A stretch of DNA of 64,000 bases from Flavobacteriaceae bacterium (GTDB lineage Bacteria > Bacteroidota > Bacteroidia > Flavobacteriales > Flavobacteriaceae), in assembly GCA_027490305.1 (NCBI GenBank), contig JAIXYI010000018.1, positions 31,227 to 95,226 of the forward strand. Reading direction: 5' to 3'. The notes under the pieces were generated by a model. It did not search any database. It saw only the letters and a list, made by a program, of their open reading frames with translations, and was not told the DNA's origin. Below are positions 35,295 through 44,136 of the stretch, piece after piece (the first letter of the stretch is position 1; each line of letters begins with the position of its first letter). The position numbers were made by a program, and so were the translations under genes.

Positions 35295-35866
35295 TGATCC
35301 GGCGTTGCCTCATACTCTTTTTGGTCTTATTCCTTTTCGGGAATGCCATGGCACAGGCACCCAAACAAAAGCCCGTCGAAGCAGTGCCTTTGGTAGCGGG
35401 TGACACCGTCAAAACATCATCGGTCAACCCACTTGCCCCTACTAAGGCCGCCTTCTATTCGGCGATTTTGCCTGGTCTCGGACAAGCCTACAACAAAAAG
35501 TACTGGAAGATCCCGATCGTATACGGTGCGCTGGCAACGGGCATCATCATCTACAATAAAAACAACGAATCGTATCACCGCTACCGCAATGCCTACAAGC
35601 AGCGATTGGCGGGGCTTGAAGACGAATTCGCCGGACAATACAGCGACCAGACGCTCATCAACGCCCAACGGCAGTTTCAGCGCAACCGCGACTTGTCGTT
35701 GCTTATCACCGTGGGGCTTTACGTACTCAACATCGTGGATGCCAACGTCGATGCGCACCTGAAACAGTTCAACGTCGACGATAACCTGACGGTGAAACCC
35801 GACCTTTTTCCGAATGAAATAGACGGTCGCCAGAACCTCGGCGTCCAGATCCAATACCGATTCTGA
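35294..35866 (+). CDS. DUF5683 membrane protein
   Basis: 190 residues starting at GTG 35294 (TAGTG overlap with parB), with a signal peptide (LILFLVLFLFGNAMAQ). The conserved DUF5683 segment SAILPGLGQAYNKKYWKIPIVYGALATG is followed by a second hydrophobic stretch (LSLLITVGLYVLNIVDANVDAHL). The family is restricted mainly to Bacteroidota and lies between parB and dapB in many flavobacteria (from memory). Function unknown. Stop overlaps dapB by one base. Confidence 0.85.
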   Translation: MIRRCLILFLVLFLFGNAMAQAPKQKPVEAVPLVAGDTVKTSSVNPLAPTKAAFYSAILPGLGQAYNKKYWKIPIVYGALATGIIIYNKNNESYHRYRNAYKQRLAGLEDEFAGQYSDQTLINAQRQFQRNRDLSLLITVGLYVLNIVDANVDAHLKQFNVDDNLTVKPDLFPNEIDGRQNLGVQIQYRF

Positions 35867-36564
35867 TGAAAATTGCATTGCTTGGCTACGGTAAAATGGG
35901 AACCATCATCGAACGAATGGCGGTGGAACGCGGACACGAAATTGTGTTGCGAAAGACGCGTTCGAATTCGTATGACGGGCTCGAATCGGCCGATGTGGCG
36001 ATTGAATTCAGCGTGCCGGATGCGGCGGTGGCGAATATCACGACCTGCCTGGAAACTGGCATACCGGTCGTATGTGGTACCACGGGATGGCTTTCTGACT
36101 ACGATCGCATGGTCGCGCTGTGTGAAGACCGAAAGGGTGCCTTTCTCTACGGATCCAATTTCAGTCTCGGTGTCAACCTGTTTTTTGAATTAAATGCCCA
36201 TCTGGCCCGCATGATGGCCAAATTCAGCCAGTATTCCGTGCAGATGGAGGAAATACACCATACGCAGAAGCTTGATGCTCCGAGCGGAACGGCGATTTCA
36301 CTGGCCAACGGCATCATAGAAAACAGTAACTATACCGGTTGGACGCTGGAAAATCCGCGGCCTGAAGAAATCCTTATCGACGCAAAACGCATTGATGCGG
36401 TTCCGGGAACCCATACCATATCCTATCATTCTGCGGTTGATACAATTGAAATTACCCATATTGCCCACAACCGGGAGGGTTTTGCGCTTGGCGCAGTACT
36501 CGCGGCCGAGTGGCTTGCTGGTCGCACGGGTGTTTTCACCATGAAAGACGTGTTGGCTTTGTAA
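35866..36564 (+). CDS. dapB: 4-hydroxy-tetrahydrodipicolinate reductase
   Basis: 232 residues, at the short end for DapB as usual in Bacteroidota. The nucleotide site is LLGYGKMGTII, the catalytic and substrate motif EEIHHTQKLDAPSGTA is complete, and VCGTTGW and GSNFSLGVNLFFELN are conserved. It reduces hydroxy-tetrahydrodipicolinate in the lysine/meso-diaminopimelate pathway, feeding peptidoglycan synthesis. Confidence 0.95.
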   Translation: MKIALLGYGKMGTIIERMAVERGHEIVLRKTRSNSYDGLESADVAIEFSVPDAAVANITTCLETGIPVVCGTTGWLSDYDRMVALCEDRKGAFLYGSNFSLGVNLFFELNAHLARMMAKFSQYSVQMEEIHHTQKLDAPSGTAISLANGIIENSNYTGWTLENPRPEEILIDAKRIDAVPGTHTISYHSAVDTIEITHIAHNREGFALGAVLAAEWLAGRTGVFTMKDVLAL

Positions 36565-36606
36565 CGTAAACACATACCAAAAGACTTAGAACGAAACTTT
36601 ACGACT

Positions 36607-38304
36607 ATGACGACATCGCAATGGTTGCTTTTTTTCCTCCTTGTACAGGTCATTCACTTCCTGGGCACCTGGAAACTCTATGTAAAAGCCGGCCGTAAGG
36701 CATGGGAAGCCGCTGTACCGGTATACAATGCGGTGGTATTGATGAAAATCATCAACCGTTCTCCCTGGTGGACGGCATTGTTATTTGTGCCGGTCATCAA
36801 TATCATCATGTTTCCGGTGGTATGGGTCGAAACATTGCGGTCGTTCGGAAAGAACTCCACCACTGACACGCTTCTCGGCCTGTTTTCATTCGGATTTTAT
36901 ATCTACTACATCAACTACGCCGTCGACGTAAAATATGTCGAGAATCGCAGCCTGAAAGCGGTTTCTAAAGCAGGCGATACACTGAGCTCGCTATTGTTTG
37001 CAGTAGTCGTCGCGACCGTCGTACACACGTATGTGATGCAACCGTTTACCATTCCTACTCCCTCGCTAGAGAAGACGTTATTGGTGGGCGATTATCTCTT
37101 CGTCAGCAAATTCAATTACGGCGCGCGGGTGCCGATGACAGCCGTAGCGGCGCCGATGGTACATGACACGATCATTGGTACTGGATTGCGTTCGTATTCG
37201 AAATGGCCACAATACCCGTACCTCCGTTTTCCTGCGTTTGAAAGCGTTGAAAAGAATGACATTGTCGTCTTTAACTGGCCAACCGACACCGTGCGGTATT
37301 TTAGGGATAACGTAACCCGCGGCTTACGGAAGCCGATTGACAAAAAATCGAACTACGTCAAGCGATGCGTGGGCACACCAGGCGACAGCCTTGAAATCCG
37401 CGATGGGTACGTTTATATCAACGGCAAAAAACTCATCCTGTCAGACCGCGCCCGTCCGCAATACAACCACAAAATCTACTCGACAGCCGGTGTCATGCCG
37501 CAACAGTTGCGCGACGCCGGTATTACGGGAATCGGAGGCACCTATGACGTACAGCTTACATCGGATGAACAGGGGCCGGCATTGGAGCCTTATGTGGTTT
37601 CAGCCGTCCCACAGCCGAACGGCGTTTACCGCATAACCGTTCGCGAAGGCGGCGTACCGGATCAGGTGCTCAGCCGCTATGCCATTACCCTCATGCCGGT
37701 TGAAACCAAAGAACTTCAGTGCAATATGACGCTCGACGAAGCAGCCCAACTGCGAAAAGTAGAAGGCATTGATTCGGTCGTCAAGATAACGATGCCGACG
37801 ACAAACGTCATCTTCCCGCAAGTCGACAACCGCTGGAGCATCGACAATTATGGCCCGATTTACATCCCTAAGAAAGGGGCGACGGTACCGCTTACGCTGC
37901 AAACGCTGCCGTTCTATAAAGAGATCATCCGCGAGTATGAAAAACACGAACTGGAGGTTAAGAACGGTACGATTTACATCGATGGCAAACCGGCTACTTC
38001 CTACACCTTCGGCGATGATTATTACTGGATGATGGGCGACAACCGGCACAATTCAGAAGACTCTCGTTATTGGGGATACGTGCCTTCCACGCATATCGTC
38101 GGAAAGCCAGTCTTTATTTGGTGGAGCGTCGACCCGGCCCAAAGCTGGAAGAACCCGATCAAAAAAATCCGCTGGAACCGCATGTTTACAACTGTGGGCG
38201 GACATGGAAAACCGGTATCCTACCTCCCCTATTTCCTGATTACACTGGCCATCTACCTGATCGGTAACACCATTTACAAAAAGAGGAAAGCCGCAAAAGC
38301 GTGA
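36607..38304 (+). CDS. lepB: Signal peptidase I, long flavobacterial form
   Basis: 565 residues against about 320 in E. coli. The N-terminal 120 residues carry three to four extra hydrophobic spans (DUF5684-like, WKLYVKAGRKAWEAAVPVYNAVVL). The catalytic Ser153 is in PFTIPTPSLEKTLLVGDY, the Lys252 base in NYVKRCVGTPGDSLEI, and box E GDNRHNSEDSRYWG is at about residue 477. About 170 residues are inserted between the Lys and box E. It removes signal peptides from exported proteins at the inner membrane. The stop overlaps the wbqC start. Confidence 0.93.
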   Translation: MTTSQWLLFFLLVQVIHFLGTWKLYVKAGRKAWEAAVPVYNAVVLMKIINRSPWWTALLFVPVINIIMFPVVWVETLRSFGKNSTTDTLLGLFSFGFYIYYINYAVDVKYVENRSLKAVSKAGDTLSSLLFAVVVATVVHTYVMQPFTIPTPSLEKTLLVGDYLFVSKFNYGARVPMTAVAAPMVHDTIIGTGLRSYSKWPQYPYLRFPAFESVEKNDIVVFNWPTDTVRYFRDNVTRGLRKPIDKKSNYVKRCVGTPGDSLEIRDGYVYINGKKLILSDRARPQYNHKIYSTAGVMPQQLRDAGITGIGGTYDVQLTSDEQGPALEPYVVSAVPQPNGVYRITVREGGVPDQVLSRYAITLMPVETKELQCNMTLDEAAQLRKVEGIDSVVKITMPTTNVIFPQVDNRWSIDNYGPIYIPKKGATVPLTLQTLPFYKEIIREYEKHELEVKNGTIYIDGKPATSYTFGDDYYWMMGDNRHNSEDSRYWGYVPSTHIVGKPVFIWWSVDPAQSWKNPIKKIRWNRMFTTVGGHGKPVSYLPYFLITLAIYLIGNTIYKKRKAAKA

Positions 38305-38915
38305 TGAAAAGCCTGTTGTTGCCTACCTATTTCCCGTCTATCAGTTCGTTTGCGGCACTCGTGCAGGCAGAGGGCCTGTTGCTCGAAACGGACGACAACT
38401 TCCAGAAACAGACGAACCGAAACCGGATGTATATCTACAGTCCGAACGGCGTGCAATTGCTCAACATCCCCATCAAACACTCAGGCAACCAGCACCAGAA
38501 AACACGTGATGTGCGCCTGGAAACGGCCTTCGACTGGCAGAAGCAACACTTCAAATCACTGGAGGCGGCTTATCGGAGTTCGCCGTTTTTTGAGTACTTC
38601 GAAGACAGCCTCCACCCCTTTTTTGAGAAACGGCATACGTTCCTTCTCGACCTGACGCTAGAGTCGATGGCGCTGGTTTCCCAATGCCTTCGGTTTGATT
38701 TGGCGTATGAAAGAACGGACGAATACTTCAAGATTCGTACTGATGTCAAGGACTACCGCGGATTGGCAAATGGAAAAAAAGACGGTACCGTGATCGAACC
38801 GTATACCCAGGTATTCGAAGAAAAATGTGGTTTTTTACCAAACCTCAGCGTATTGGACCTGCTTTTCAACGAAGGACGGCACGCCTGGGCTTATCTGCAA
38901 CGTCAGGCCGTATAG
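38304..38915 (+). CDS. WbqC-like family protein
   Basis: 203 residues from the ATG at 38304 (TGATG overlap with lepB; a GTG one codon earlier is also possible). Family marks are LLPTYFPSISSFAALVQ at the start, LLETDDNFQKQTNRNRMYI, and IPIKHSGNQHQKTRDVRLE. WbqC proteins occur with surface-polysaccharide genes, but their reaction is unclear. Its TAG stop touches the stop of the convergent EEP gene with no base between them. Confidence 0.85.
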   Translation: MKSLLLPTYFPSISSFAALVQAEGLLLETDDNFQKQTNRNRMYIYSPNGVQLLNIPIKHSGNQHQKTRDVRLETAFDWQKQHFKSLEAAYRSSPFFEYFEDSLHPFFEKRHTFLLDLTLESMALVSQCLRFDLAYERTDEYFKIRTDVKDYRGLANGKKDGTVIEPYTQVFEEKCGFLPNLSVLDLLFNEGRHAWAYLQRQAV

Positions 38916-39968
38916 CTATACTTTCTTATCGGTCAAGACGGCCAGGACCGGAAAGTGGTCGGAATCCTGTATCTCGGGAAAATTCCGGAAACTTTTTACG
39001 TCATACGACGGATCGGAGAAAATATAGTCGATCCGGGCGGGATAGTACTTAAAATCGTAGGTCTTCCCAAAACCGCTTCCCGCCTCTTCAAACGTATCGT
39101 TCAGGTCGCCCCGGATGGTGCGGTAAACATACGAGAACGCACTGTTGTTCATGTCGCCGCAAATCAGGAGTTTATGCGTCCACTCGGCCCGATGTTCGCG
39201 TAGCATTTCCGCCTGCACCTGTTGACGGCGAAAGGCATTGCTCATGCGACGGAGCATCATCTGCGACTTCTTCTGGTTGATCCCGTTTACGTCTTCTTCT
39301 ATTTCATGCACATCCGGACTGATCTTGATTGATTGCAGGTGCATGTTGTAGACCCGAATGGTATCGTTTCCTTTGACCACATCGGCGTAAATGGCGCTGT
39401 TTGAGGTATCGGGAAACGGGATTTCGCCTTTTCCTATGATACGGTATTTCGAAAAAATCGCCTGCCCGGTGGCAATACGCACTCCATGCATGGCAACATA
39501 CTTATACGGAAAAGCCGAGATGTCGAAGTCGGCCATACCCGAATATTCCTGAATGCAAAGGATATCGGGTTGGTGTTCTTTCACAAAATCCGAGATTTCT
39601 ACCGGAACGGTTGTCTTCTCCGACCATTCAAACTTGTTGAAAAGACGGACGTTGTAACTCATGACTTTGAAATCGCCTTCCTGTGCGTCATAGTCCGCCG
39701 AGCCAAACTTGTAGAACTTGCTGATGAAGGTCATCCCAAGCAGTAACACGATGCCGGAAAGGAGTACCTGCCTGCGGAATTGCATCGCCCACCAACCGAA
39801 AAACAGCACATTCAGGATCAGTAATAGTGGCAGGATAAGGGTGAACACCGACAACAGCGGAAACATCTTCGGCGCCAGGAACGGGAAAAAATAGGCAACG
39901 AACGTCAGGATCGCCAATACAATATTGAGGAAAAAGACGATTCTGTTAGGCCACGAAAGCTGTTTCAT
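38916..39968 (-). CDS. Membrane-anchored endonuclease/exonuclease/phosphatase family protein
   Basis: 350 residues: about three N-terminal membrane spans (residues 8-95) and a C-terminal EEP domain with VMSYNVRLFN, ILCIQEYSG, the metal/catalytic GDMNNSAFSYVY and the terminal SDHFPVLAVLT. All catalytic positions of the family look present. The substrate may be a phospholipid, nucleic acid or phosphoester and cannot be told. It follows the two rhomboid genes after a 46-base gap. Confidence 0.87.
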   Translation of the reverse strand: MKQLSWPNRIVFFLNIVLAILTFVAYFFPFLAPKMFPLLSVFTLILPLLLILNVLFFGWWAMQFRRQVLLSGIVLLLGMTFISKFYKFGSADYDAQEGDFKVMSYNVRLFNKFEWSEKTTVPVEISDFVKEHQPDILCIQEYSGMADFDISAFPYKYVAMHGVRIATGQAIFSKYRIIGKGEIPFPDTSNSAIYADVVKGNDTIRVYNMHLQSIKISPDVHEIEEDVNGINQKKSQMMLRRMSNAFRRQQVQAEMLREHRAEWTHKLLICGDMNNSAFSYVYRTIRGDLNDTFEEAGSGFGKTYDFKYYPARIDYIFSDPSYDVKSFRNFPEIQDSDHFPVLAVLTDKKV

Positions 39969-40014
39969 CAGGAGGGACGGGTTGGCTGTAGCGAAGCTAC
40001 AAAAAAAACCGGCG

Positions 40015-40872
40015 TTACGGATTTCCGGCTTTAAAAAGGAATTCCTTCTCTTCTTTCGTCAAACTGTCATAGCCCGATTTGCTGATCTTGTCGAGGATAT
40101 CGTCAATCTGTTGCTGGTGACGGTCTTTGGCGGGTTTCGCCTTCGGACCCGGCGCCTTCGGATTGGTATGCACCTGGCGGAACGGACGTTTCTTAGCCGG
40201 CTTGAGCCATTGCCATCCACCGGCTTCAAAAAGCGTCATAACCCGCGACAAATCGACGCCACGTTGTAGCAGGCGTATGTAGAGGAAACCAAACAACGCA
40301 CCCGATAAGTGCGCGATGTGTCCACCAAAATTCGGATCGTGCAATTGCATCAGGTCAAGGAGCAATAAAACCGCCGCAATGTGCCAGAGTTTGACATATC
40401 CAATCAGCATCAGTCGAATCGACATCAACGGCTGGTAGGTCGCGGCGGCCAGTAATACCGCCATAATAGCGCCCGACGCCCCGACCATATTCCCCACACT
40501 GCCCGTGAAGTAGAACGTCAGGACGAACACGAGTCCACTGAAAATAGCGGATAACAAATAAAGTCCGAGAAACTGCCGTCCGTTGAAAAAAGTCGTAAAA
40601 ATGCGCGCCGCGAAAAACAGCGTCAGCATATTGAAAAGCAGGTGGAGGAACGACGCATGCAGGAAGGCATACGTTACCAATGTCCACGGACGAAGCCATA
40701 AGGTATCGATATATCCTACGAGTTGAAGCCAGTCGGGAAAGACAAATACGAAGCTTCGAAACTGGTAAAACAAGGCAATCGATGCCAGAAAAACCCCCAC
40801 GTTCCAGTAAATTACCCGTTCCGGTGTGCCACCGAAACGATACTCCATTTTAAGGTCTTTGTAGATTGACAT
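40015..40872 (-). CDS. Rhomboid intramembrane serine protease (second of a pair)
   Basis: 285 residues with six membrane spans and a basic cytoplasmic tail. Catalytic Ser133 in VGASGAIMA and His188 in AHLSGALFG are both present, as is the helix-1 region ATFLHLLFNMLTLFF-like HASFLHLLFNMLTLFF. The tail contains DUF6576-like KRHQQQIDDILDKISKSGYDSLTKEEKEFL, a helical motif found in Bacteroidota rhomboids. It overlaps the other rhomboid gene by one base (TGATG). Confidence 0.9.
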   Translation of the reverse strand: MSIYKDLKMEYRFGGTPERVIYWNVGVFLASIALFYQFRSFVFVFPDWLQLVGYIDTLWLRPWTLVTYAFLHASFLHLLFNMLTLFFAARIFTTFFNGRQFLGLYLLSAIFSGLVFVLTFYFTGSVGNMVGASGAIMAVLLAAATYQPLMSIRLMLIGYVKLWHIAAVLLLLDLMQLHDPNFGGHIAHLSGALFGFLYIRLLQRGVDLSRVMTLFEAGGWQWLKPAKKRPFRQVHTNPKAPGPKAKPAKDRHQQQIDDILDKISKSGYDSLTKEEKEFLFKAGNP

Positions 40873-41681
40873 CAGTCCCAGCGATTTATCCTGCCAAATT
40901 TATTATTCTTCCAACTCCACATAATCAGGAATCCGATAATAGCTCCTCCCACATGCGCAAAATGGGCTACGCCTCCTCCGGCACCAGAGCCAAAGAGCGA
41001 ACTTCCGTTGAGTCCGGCAAGGATATCAATTGTTATAAGGCCCGGCACGAAGTATTTTGCTTTGATAGGTATGGGAATAAAAAACATCGCCAGTTCTGCC
41101 AGGGGAAACATAAAGGCGAACGCCACCAACAATCCGTAAATCGCGCCAGACGCCCCAACCATAGGAGTTTGAGCATGGATGGCCGCCCTCGCGAGAGCAT
41201 TGAAATTTTCCTGATTGAGCAAATGTCCCCTTCCTGACTTGTCCATTAACTCAATTACGCCGTCTTCAAACAACTGCCCATTCTCCGCCAGACTCAGGTT
41301 CAGAATGGAATGTTGAAGTGAGTCGGTCAGGTTCAGGCGAGCCGCTCCTGTCAGCATATCCTGAATCTCCACATGGGTGATGCCTAACTGCAGGGCCGCC
41401 GCACCCAATCCGCAGGAAAAATAAAAAAACAGGAACTTCCGGGGTCCCCAATAATGTTCCAGCACCGACCCGAACGACACCAAAGCGAACATATTGAAGA
41501 AGATGTGAAATACCCCACCATGCATAAACATATGGGTCACCAACTGCCAAACGCGAAAGTTGTCGTCGCCCCAATAATGGAGCGCAAAAATGTCGTTAGC
41601 GGTTGGAATGAACCAAGAGCCTGCGAACATGATGATATTCAGGATCAACAACTGTTTAACGACGGGCGTCATCTGCATCAT
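40872..41681 (-). CDS. Rhomboid intramembrane serine protease (first of a pair)
   Basis: 269 residues; Ser178 in MVGASGAIYGL and His243 in VAHFAHVGGAIIG form the likely dyad. Compared with its neighbour it has a 70-residue loop between spans 3 and 4 (about residues 102-170, Asn/Leu-rich with LAENGQLFEDGVIELMDKSG), which would lie outside the membrane. Four-base overlap with mutL upstream, one-base overlap with the second rhomboid gene, so mutL and both proteases share a message. Confidence 0.9.
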   Translation of the reverse strand: MMQMTPVVKQLLILNIIMFAGSWFIPTANDIFALHYWGDDNFRVWQLVTHMFMHGGVFHIFFNMFALVSFGSVLEHYWGPRKFLFFYFSCGLGAAALQLGITHVEIQDMLTGAARLNLTDSLQHSILNLSLAENGQLFEDGVIELMDKSGRGHLLNQENFNALARAAIHAQTPMVGASGAIYGLLVAFAFMFPLAELAMFFIPIPIKAKYFVPGLITIDILAGLNGSSLFGSGAGGGVAHFAHVGGAIIGFLIMWSWKNNKFGRINRWD

Positions 41682-43534
41682 ATAGCGAAGCGTTTATCTA
41701 AATCCTCCACCCGTAACGTAATGAAGGTTGGTTTATGAAACGGCGAAACCGACGGTTCCTTGCACGCGAAAAGACTATTCACGAGATTTTCCTGCTCTTT
41801 TTCCGATAACAACGTTCCCGTCTTCACTGCGAGGCTCCGCGCCATCGATTTGGCGATGCCGTCACTTTGGCTGAAATGGGTGTCGGGCACATCTTGCTGT
41901 AAGTCGGCCAAAAGTTCCTCTAATACGATCGACGTCTCGCTCTCTGCCACGTTGACCGGAAGGCCCGAAATCACCACATGGTCTTCCGCGAACGACTCGA
42001 AGATAAATCCGGTATTGCGGAGCGACGGTTCGAGTTCCCTTAGTAGCTCGAGTTCGACGTTGGAAAAATAGAGCGGCAACGGAAACAGCAATTGTTGGCT
42101 CGATGCCTGTTGCAACGTGATACTGGCCAGAAACTGCTCATACAAAATCCGTTGGTGGGCCCGTTGTTGGTCGAGGATGACCATGCCCGACTTAATAGGA
42201 CTTACGATGTATTTTCGATGCACCTGGTAGGTTCGGGTCGTTCCGGTGGTTTCCTCTTCGTTGAAAAGCGACGGCGTGACTTCCTCCGACTCGAATGCCA
42301 CTTCCGGAAACGCGGCCGATACCACTTCCGTATCGTGCTTGAGATCGGCATAGAGCGATTGCCACTGGGGCGCCGGCTCTTTTCGATAGGAAGCAGACGA
42401 TGGAGCACCTTTTGCGGGGCGTGTTTCCCCAAACGGATTGAAGGCCTGGTCGACGTCTATCGTAGGCAATACGGCAGCGGCGTCTTTGAAATGATAGGGC
42501 GTATCCAGATTCGGATCGCGTTCGAAATCCAACACCGGCGCCACATTAAACTGCCCGAGGCTATGCTTGATCGCCGAACGCAAAATGGCGTATAGCGCGT
42601 GCTCGTCGTCAAATTTGATTTCCGTTTTTGTGGGATGGATGTTAATGTCAATCGTATGCGGTGGCACATCCAGATACAAAAAATACGACGGCTGGCAGCC
42701 TTCCTTTATCAATCCTTCATAAGCGGCCATAACGGCATGGTGGAGGTAGCCGCTGCGGATGAAACGATCGTTCACGAAGAAAAACTGTTCGCCCCTGCCC
42801 TTTTTTGCAAACTCCGGCTTGCCCACGAACCCCTGGAGGTTCACGATTTCAGTCTGTTCAGAGGTTGGCACGATTCGCTCGTGGGTCTTGCCCCCAAACA
42901 CGCCTACAATCCGCTGCCGAAGGTTGGAAGCAGGCAGACTGAAGACCTCATTTCCGTTGTGATGAAGGCTGAAATGGATCGATGGATGCGCCAAAGCCAC
43001 ACGCTGGAACTCGTCGATGATATGTCGTTGCTCGACCGTATCCGATTTTAGGAAGTTACGCCGGGCCGGAATATTGAAAAACAGGTTCTTCACCGCGAAG
43101 GAAGTTCCCTTTGGCACTACCGCCATTTCCTGCGATACGAAACGGCTTCCTTCGATGACGAGATGGGTGCCGAGTTCTTCCTGCTCCTGGCGGGTCTTCA
43201 GTTCTACGTGCGCAATCGCCGCAATCGAAGCCAATGCCTCGCCCCTGAATCCTTTGGTATGAAGGGCGAAAAGGTCTTCTGCCACCCGTATCTTCGACGT
43301 CGCGTGCCGTTCAAAACACAACCGCGCATCGGTGACGCTCATACCCACTCCGTTGTCGATGACCTGAATCAGCGACTTTCCCGCGTCTTTTACGACCAAA
43401 CGGATCTCCGTAGACCGGGCATCAACGGCATTTTCAAGCAATTCCTTCACGACGGATGCAGGCCGCTGGACGACCTCTCCTGCCGCGATCTGGTTGGCAA
43501 CGTGATCCGGTAAAAGCTGGATGATGCTCGACAT
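41678..43534 (-). CDS. mutL: DNA mismatch repair protein MutL
   Basis: 618 residues. The GHKL ATPase is intact: general base Glu34 in KELLENAVDAR, DNGVGM (60-65) and TKGFRGEALASIAA. The C-terminal domain has the dimer region, but the usual endonuclease motif DQHA(x)2E(x)4E reads DQQRAHQRILYEQ, so three of its five fixed positions differ. It links MutS mismatch recognition to downstream steps. First gene of the minus-strand run mutL-rhomboid-rhomboid-EEP. Confidence 0.94.
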   Translation of the reverse strand: MSSIIQLLPDHVANQIAAGEVVQRPASVVKELLENAVDARSTEIRLVVKDAGKSLIQVIDNGVGMSVTDARLCFERHATSKIRVAEDLFALHTKGFRGEALASIAAIAHVELKTRQEQEELGTHLVIEGSRFVSQEMAVVPKGTSFAVKNLFFNIPARRNFLKSDTVEQRHIIDEFQRVALAHPSIHFSLHHNGNEVFSLPASNLRQRIVGVFGGKTHERIVPTSEQTEIVNLQGFVGKPEFAKKGRGEQFFFVNDRFIRSGYLHHAVMAAYEGLIKEGCQPSYFLYLDVPPHTIDINIHPTKTEIKFDDEHALYAILRSAIKHSLGQFNVAPVLDFERDPNLDTPYHFKDAAAVLPTIDVDQAFNPFGETRPAKGAPSSASYRKEPAPQWQSLYADLKHDTEVVSAAFPEVAFESEEVTPSLFNEEETTGTTRTYQVHRKYIVSPIKSGMVILDQQRAHQRILYEQFLASITLQQASSQQLLFPLPLYFSNVELELLRELEPSLRNTGFIFESFAEDHVVISGLPVNVAESETSIVLEELLADLQQDVPDTHFSQSDGIAKSMARSLAVKTGTLLSEKEQENLVNSLFACKEPSVSPFHKPTFITLRVEDLDKRFAI

Positions 43535-43555
43535 CTAACTGGATTGAGGTAGCCT

Positions 43556-43563
43556 CAAAAATA
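43556..43563 (-). promoter_or_regulatory. -7 element (TATTTTTG) of the mutL operon
   Basis: Perfect TAnnTTTG 21 bases before the mutL ATG. A perfect hairpin TTGAGG-CTA-CCTCAA (43544-43558) lies directly after it in the leader. Confidence 0.5.
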
Positions 43564-43617
43564 CATATTTCCCGGTGGATTAACCGAGGGAACAGAAGCG
43601 AAAAAATTCACAATTTT

Positions 43618-44136
43618 TTATCGGAAACCCTGCACCGATTTGCGTGGCTGTGTTTGGCGCTTCAGGGCCGCCATGCGTATAGCGGTAATCGCCGCTTCGG
43701 TGCCTTTATTACCGTGCGAACCCCCACTGCGATCCAACGACTGCTGGAGGTTGTTGTCGGTCAATACGCAGAAAATGACAGGTGTATCGGTCAGGATGTT
43801 CAGGTCTTTGATGCCCTGGGTGACACCTTCGCACACAAATTCGAAGTGCATCGTCTCGCCTTTGATCACACACCCGATGGAAATCACGGCGTCGGGTTGG
43901 TGCACGTCGATCATTCGTTTCGAACCGTAGATGAGTTCGAAACTTCCCGGCACATCCCAGCGAATGATGTTTTCCTCGCGCGCACCACAGTCGAGCAGTG
44001 CTGCTTTACAGCCGTTAAAAAGTCCTTCGGTTACGGTATCGTTCCAGCCTGAAACAACAATCCCAAACCGAAAATCATTCGCGTTTGGGATAGAAGTCTT
44101 GTCGTATTCCGACAAGTTTTTATTTGCGGTTGCCAT
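43618..44136 (-). CDS. ribH: 6,7-dimethyl-8-ribityllumazine synthase
   Basis: 172 residues, normal length. Motifs FGIVVSGWNDTVTEGLFNGC, VPGSFELIYGSKRM and the active-site stretch CVIKGETMHFEFVCEGVTQGI are all present, with the catalytic His in METMHF-like ETMHF. It makes the lumazine precursor of riboflavin, normally as a 60-subunit shell. The ATG overlaps the stop of the TPR gene by one base (TAATG). Confidence 0.95.
   Translation of the reverse strand: MATANKNLSEYDKTSIPNANDFRFGIVVSGWNDTVTEGLFNGCKAALLDCGAREENIIRWDVPGSFELIYGSKRMIDVHQPDAVISIGCVIKGETMHFEFVCEGVTQGIKDLNILTDTPVIFCVLTDNNLQQSLDRSGGSHGNKGTEAAITAIRMAALKRQTQPRKSVQGFR

Noticed and set aside
40003..40028. Hairpin with T-run at the end of the second rhomboid gene (minus strand)
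   Set aside because: The stem is only CCGG/CCGG plus two A-T pairs with a bulge, and a real terminator here would leave the EEP gene without an obvious promoter.
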